This document shows positions 60,777-64,000 of a stretch of DNA of 64,000 nucleotides, piece by piece. Location: positions 744,001-808,000 of the forward strand of contig NZ_JAEDAE010000001.1 of assembly GCF_016056375.1 (NCBI RefSeq). The letters run 5' to 3'. The notes under the pieces were generated by a model. The model searched no databases. It saw only the letters and a program-made list of their open reading frames with translations, and had not been told where the DNA came from. This stretch comes from Hymenobacter negativus (GTDB lineage: Bacteria; Bacteroidota; Bacteroidia; Cytophagales; Hymenobacteraceae). Within the stretch, counting starts at the first letter, position 1. Each line of letters begins with the position of its first letter. The translations under genes were made by a program, and so were the position numbers.

Positions 60777-61601
60777 CTACCTAGGCCGCCACGTCAAGCA
60801 TAGGCCCGGGCCGCCTGCTGGGGTCCACATGGGCATGAAACTGGTGTCCCCGACGCCCCGGCCGGTGGGCTTGTGGCCCCAGCGGTTGCGGTGGGTGAGG
60901 TAAGCCACGTGCGCCGAGAGAATTCCGAAACCCGCCCCGGCCACCACGTCCGATTCCCAGTGTTTGTTGTTTATCATGCGAAACGCGGCCACACTGGTGG
61001 CCAGCGTGTAGGCCCCGATGCCGTACCATTGGCTCTTGTCCCGAAACTCGGTGTGCACGATGCTGGCCGCCAGAAATGCCTGCGCCGTGTGCCCCGACGG
61101 AAACGAGAGGTTATTGGAGCCATCGGGCCGCTCGATGCCGGTGAGCGTTTTTACCACGTACACCGATGAAAGCATAATCAGCTCACTTTTCACGATGACA
61201 AGCCCGAGGTTTAGCCGGTCGTTGTGAGACTCAACTCCGGCCAGCAGCACCACAGGAATTTCCAGGTAGGGTGCCCATTGCAGATAGTCATCGATGTGGT
61301 TGCGATAATTCCCAAACACGTGGCGAATATCGTTTTTGGCATCATAGGAGCTGTAAAAGCCGTGGTCGTTGATGGTGCTGACACCGTAGCCAATCAGCAC
61401 CGCCGGAATGATGCTGGCCCGAAACCCTTTGCTTTTGAAAAACGATTTTTTGACCGGCGAAGACACCCCGCCGGCGTTCTGATACTTGTGGGTGGTATCG
61501 GCCGGCGCAGGCGTGGCCAGGGGCACCTGTGCGGCCGCCAACTGCGGCGACGCTGCCAATGCCAGGAGCAGGGCCAGCGAAAGTAATGAGCGGGAAATCA
61601 T
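60777..61601 (-). CDS. PAP2-family phosphatase, secreted form
   Basis: 274 aa. Signal peptide (about 1-25, ALAASPQLAAAQ), then a PAP2 core: KTLTGIERPDGSNNLSFPSG covers the KxxxxxxRP and PSGH motifs (Ser-Gly-His in SFPSGHTAQAF), and HWESDVVAGAGFGILSAHVA holds the third motif's His. Likely a periplasmic or membrane acid phosphatase acting on lipid phosphates. It is not related in sequence order to the PAP2 gene at 21422. Convergent with the small acidic gene. Confidence 0.9.
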   Translation of the reverse strand: MISRSLLSLALLLALAASPQLAAAQVPLATPAPADTTHKYQNAGGVSSPVKKSFFKSKGFRASIIPAVLIGYGVSTINDHGFYSSYDAKNDIRHVFGNYRNHIDDYLQWAPYLEIPVVLLAGVESHNDRLNLGLVIVKSELIMLSSVYVVKTLTGIERPDGSNNLSFPSGHTAQAFLAASIVHTEFRDKSQWYGIGAYTLATSVAAFRMINNKHWESDVVAGAGFGILSAHVAYLTHRNRWGHKPTGRGVGDTSFMPMWTPAGGPGLCLTWRPR

Positions 61602-61665
61602 AAAAATGAGGCTTTGAGAAGACGAAGTACGCGACGCAAGGTGTAAGTGTAGTGAAACGTGCCTG

Positions 61666-61673
61666 TACTTTTG
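61666..61673 (+). promoter_or_regulatory. Bacteroidota -7 promoter element for the HD-domain gene
   Basis: TACTTTTG, exact TAnnTTTG match, 61 bases before TTG 61735; it excludes starts upstream of it. Confidence 0.5.
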
Positions 61674-61734
61674 CTTGGCTTACAGCGGCGCCACTCAAGG
61701 TTCGCTACTTTCTCATCGTATTCTCTCAACTCTC

Positions 61735-62382
61735 TTGGACGTAATTGCCACCACCGCCCGCTTTATCGAAGACAAGTTCGCCAGTGAAGGCAGTGGGCAC
61801 GATTGGGCGCACATTCGCCGCGTCTGGCTGATGGCCCGCCGTCTGGCTGCCGCCCATCCTGAAGCCGATTCGACGGTAACCGAGTTGGCCGCCCTGCTCC
61901 ACGACATTGCCGATTGGAAATTTCACGGCGGCGATTATGAGGCTGGGCCTCGCGCCGCCCGCGCCTGGCTGCTCAGCCAGCAGGTACCCGAAGCTACCAT
62001 TGCCCGCGTCGAAACCGTCATCCGAGAGGTTTCCTTCAAAGGGCTGGGCGTGGCCACGCCGGTGTCGTCCATCGAAGCGGCCCTGGTGCAGGATGCCGAC
62101 CGCCTGGATGCTATTGGGGCCATCGGCATTGCGCGGGCGTTTGCCTACGGCGGGCATGCCGGCCGGCCGCTGCACGACCCCGCCATTGCACCCGTCGCGC
62201 ACGACAGCTTCGCCAGCTACCAGAAGAACACAGCCCCCACGCTCAACCACTTCTACGAAAAGCTTTTCCACCTCAAAGACCGGCTGAATACCGATGGTGC
62301 CCGTGTCATAGCTCGGGAGCGCCATGCTTTCATGGAAGCCTACGTGGCGCGCTTCCTGGCCGAGTGGGACGGCGAGGACTAA
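61735..62382 (+). CDS. HD-domain hydrolase (YedJ-like)
   Basis: 215 aa from TTG 61735; the frame-open stretch upstream overlaps the promoter box. HD superfamily metal site: HDWAHIRRVWLMARRLA, then LAALLHDIADWKFHGG (HD pair), and LVQDADRLDAIGAIGIARAF (the closing Asp). The short form resembles YedJ-like uncharacterised phosphohydrolases. Cytosolic. Substrate unknown, nucleotides or phosphate esters likely. Divergent from the PAP2 gene. Confidence 0.9.
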   Translation: MDVIATTARFIEDKFASEGSGHDWAHIRRVWLMARRLAAAHPEADSTVTELAALLHDIADWKFHGGDYEAGPRAARAWLLSQQVPEATIARVETVIREVSFKGLGVATPVSSIEAALVQDADRLDAIGAIGIARAFAYGGHAGRPLHDPAIAPVAHDSFASYQKNTAPTLNHFYEKLFHLKDRLNTDGARVIARERHAFMEAYVARFLAEWDGED

Positions 62383-62427
62383 AAAGCGTAATTCGGCGGT
62401 ATTGCCTGTGCCGCTTGTCATATGCGT

Positions 62428-62435
62428 TACCTTTG
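62428..62435 (+). promoter_or_regulatory. Bacteroidota -7 promoter element close to the small lipoprotein start
   Basis: TACCTTTG, exact TAnnTTTG match, only 4 bases before ATG 62440; implies a leaderless or nearly leaderless transcript. No good -33 at ideal spacing. Confidence 0.45.
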
Positions 62436-62439
62436 CCCT

Positions 62440-62670
62440 ATGAAGCTGTTTTTACGCTCGTTGTTCTGCCTGCTGCTGCTGGCCGTGGTCAGTTGCCGCA
62501 CCTGTCCCATCGAATCCTGCCATACGCGCAAGGTGCACATGCACAGTGGGGTAAAATACCGGGGGCAACCGCTCTGGAAAAAGCAGAACCCAGCCATTGG
62601 CGAGAAAATCAAGGTCTACAATTCCAAGCCCGCCAAGCACGACAACGACCATAGCAAGTCCATCCGGTAA
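62440..62670 (+). CDS. Small lipoprotein with Cys/His-rich N-terminus
   Basis: 76 aa from ATG 62440. Lipoprotein signal ending in LLAVVSC (Cys 19), followed by RTCPIESCHTRKVHMHSGVK, rich in Cys and His, then YRGQPLWKKQNPAIGEKIKV and a polar, Lys-rich tail. An ATG at 62422 would overlap the promoter box. The Cys/His pattern could bind metal, but this is a guess. Strong terminator follows 98 bases later. Confidence 0.75.
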   Translation: MKLFLRSLFCLLLLAVVSCRTCPIESCHTRKVHMHSGVKYRGQPLWKKQNPAIGEKIKVYNSKPAKHDNDHSKSIR

Positions 62671-62768
62671 GCCGGTTTCGGCAGCAGGAGGGAAGCGGCT
62701 GATTTAGTGGTTTTGCTGGTTTTTTTGCCGGAATGGCACCCACTTATTGCCCGTCCGATTTATGCCCG

Positions 62769-62803
62769 AAAAAGGCCGCAGCGCTTGCCGTTGCGGCCTT
62801 TTT
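62769..62803 (+). terminator. Terminator before gyrA
   Basis: AAAAAGGCCGCA / TGCGGCCTTTTT stem (62769-62780 with 62792-62803) with an 11-base loop. It ends 5 bases before the gyrA -7 box and overlaps its -33 zone. Confidence 0.85.
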
Positions 62804-62807
62804 ATTG

Positions 62808-62815
62808 TATCTTCG
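62808..62815 (+). promoter_or_regulatory. Promoter element for gyrA
   Basis: TATCTTCG (one base off TAnnTTTG) with TTG at 62785-62787, 20 bases upstream. Confidence 0.5.
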
Positions 62816-62841
62816 CACGCGTATAAAGAACCATTCACCCT

Positions 62842-62880
62842 GCGGCTGAAAACCCACGTATTTGGGTTTTTTTAAGCCGC
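62842..62880 (+). promoter_or_regulatory. Nested hairpin in the gyrA leader
   Basis: Outer stem GCGGCT / AGCCGC (62842-62847 with 62875-62880), inner stem AAAACCCA / TGGGTTTT (62849-62856 with 62863-62870), with T-run 62867-62873. It lies between the promoter and ATG 62896. Confidence 0.6.
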
Positions 62881-62895
62881 CTATCAACCCCCTCA

Positions 62896-64000
62896 ATGGC
62901 GGAAGGCGAAAAAATCATTCCGATTAACATCGAAGACGAGATGCGGGGCGCCTACATCGATTACTCGATGTCGGTTATCATCTCCCGGGCCCTGCCTGAT
63001 GTGCGCGACGGCCTGAAGCCCGTGCACCGCCGCGTGCTCTACGGCATGAGCGAGCTGGGCGTGGGCTACAACAAATCCTACAAGAAATCGGCTCGTATCG
63101 TGGGCGAGGTGTTGGGCAAATACCACCCACACGGCGACTCCTCGGTGTACGATACCATGGTGCGTATGGCCCAAGACTGGAGCCTGCGCTACCCGCTGGT
63201 GGACGGCCAGGGCAACTTCGGCTCCGTCGATGGCGACTCACCGGCCGCTATGCGCTACACCGAGGCCCGCCTCAAGCGCATTGCCGACGAAATGCTCGGC
63301 GACCTGGACAAAGACACGGTTGACTTTCAGCCCAACTTCGACGACTCGCTCGAAGAGCCCAGCGTATTGCCCGCCAAATTTCCCAACCTGCTGGTAAACG
63401 GCACGTCGGGCATTGCCGTGGGCATGGCCACCAACATGGCCCCGCACAACATGACAGAGGTCGTGAGCGGCATCATTGCCTACCTCGATAACCCCGACAT
63501 CACCGTGGCCGAGCTCATGCAGCACGTCACTGCGCCCGACTTCCCTACCGGTGGGATTATCTACGGCTACGAGGGCGTAAAGCAGGCCTTCGAAACCGGC
63601 CGCGGCCGCGTGGTGATGCGCGCCAAGCACACGTTTGAAACCAGCAAGACCGGTAAAGACCAAATCGTCATCACCGAAATTCCCTACATGGTGAACAAGG
63701 CGGCGATGATTGAGAAAATCGCGGGGCTGGTCAACGACAAGGTGCTCGAAGGCATTTCGGACCTGCGCGACGAGTCGGACCGCGATGGCATGCGCATTGT
63801 GTTCGATTTGAAGAAAGACGCAATGGCCAGCGTAGTGCTCAACAACCTCTTCAAGAAAACGCAGCTGCAAAGCTCCTTCGGTGTCAACAACGTGTGCCTT
63901 GTGAAAGGCCGACCCATGACGCTGAACCTCCAGCAGCTCATCCATTACTTTGTCGAGCACCGCGCTGAGGTCATTGTGCGCCGCACGCGTTTCGAACTCG
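62896..64000 (+). CDS. gyrA: DNA gyrase subunit A, N-terminal part (3' end outside window)
   Basis: The ATG at 62896 opens a frame that runs to the end of the window (368 codons). The breakage-rejoining subunit of gyrase. Visible: [60 protein letters not shown] and the active-site Tyr121 ([10 protein letters not shown]). The quinolone-contact residues at the Ser83/Asp87 equivalents (Ser82, Asp86 here) are both the wild-type type. The C-terminal beta-pinwheel is not in the window. Confidence 0.98.
   Translation, partial: MAEGEKIIPINIEDEMRGAYIDYSMSVIISRALPDVRDGLKPVHRRVLYGMSELGVGYNKSYKKSARIVGEVLGKYHPHGDSSVYDTMVRMAQDWSLRYPLVDGQGNFGSVDGDSPAAMRYTEARLKRIADEMLGDLDKDTVDFQPNFDDSLEEPSVLPAKFPNLLVNGTSGIAVGMATNMAPHNMTEVVSGIIAYLDNPDITVAELMQHVTAPDFPTGGIIYGYEGVKQAFETGRGRVVMRAKHTFETSKTGKDQIVITEIPYMVNKAAMIEKIAGLVNDKVLEGISDLRDESDRDGMRIVFDLKKDAMASVVLNNLFKKTQLQSSFGVNNVCLVKGRPMTLNLQQLIHYFVEHRAEVIVRRTRFEL

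Overview
The window looks like chromosome from a high-GC member of the Bacteroidota, most likely Hymenobacter or a close relative in the Cytophagales. The evidence is: promoters of the Bacteroidota type (TAnnTTTG) with no clear Shine-Dalgarno sites, secreted enzymes ending in type IX secretion (T9SS) C-terminal domains, PorT-like and TamL-type outer-membrane proteins, a fused E1 alpha/beta dehydrogenase, and base composition near 60-63% G+C in hand-counted lines. The genus is inference; Bacteroidota is firm.

Layout. 1-6.8 kb: 3' part of alaS, an SPFH membrane protein, a secreted MORN/TonB-C protein, gatB and a TlpA-like thioredoxin lipoprotein. 6.8-13.7 kb (minus strand): a Bacteroidota protein of unknown function, a hotdog thioesterase, two paralogous M43 metalloproteases with T9SS tails, and pcm. 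13.7-20.8 kb (plus): an exopolysaccharide-type sugar transferase, mnmA with a lipoprotein and a T9SS subtilase, a zinc-ribbon protein, ribE and a small polar protein. 20.8-25.3 kb: an FMN oxidoreductase, PAP2 phosphatase and hemF, then the fused E1. 25.4-32.5 kb: tamL divergent from an RNA methyltransferase, then an ECF sigma / anti-sigma / outer-membrane protein operon. 32.5-39 kb: a ClC channel, a copper block (copA plus a Met-rich outer-membrane protein), a CoA-binding protein and a DoxX-like protein. 39-46.2 kb: a second ECF sigma factor, a COG2509 flavoprotein, a KgtP-like MFS symporter, a lower-GC patch with a DUF2071 protein, kynA and sdaAB. 46.3-52.2 kb: tolC and a HlyD-type adaptor, gpsA, a low-GC DUF4259 gene, a GT2 and a small EamA protein. 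52.3-57.6 kb: GT-C-like membrane protein, maf, DUF1015, pdxH, yqgE. 57.7-64 kb: a DUF349 protein, tRNA-Thr(TGT), a small acidic protein, a PAP2 phosphatase, an HD hydrolase, a small lipoprotein and the 5' part of gyrA.

Most genes are housekeeping (translation, cofactors, envelope). The less ordinary content is: (1) copA with a Met/His-rich outer-membrane protein; (2) six intergenic inverted-repeat loci of at least two or three families; (3) an anti-sigma protein with an internally duplicated cytoplasmic motif; (4) a pcm gene whose conserved N-terminus has no usual start codon; (5) a nested hairpin in the gyrA leader; (6) two lower-GC patches. I saw no CRISPR array, prophage, transposase or rRNA operon, and no clearly new multi-gene system. 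Every intergenic stretch is under 300 bases; their hairpins, promoters and repeats are listed.
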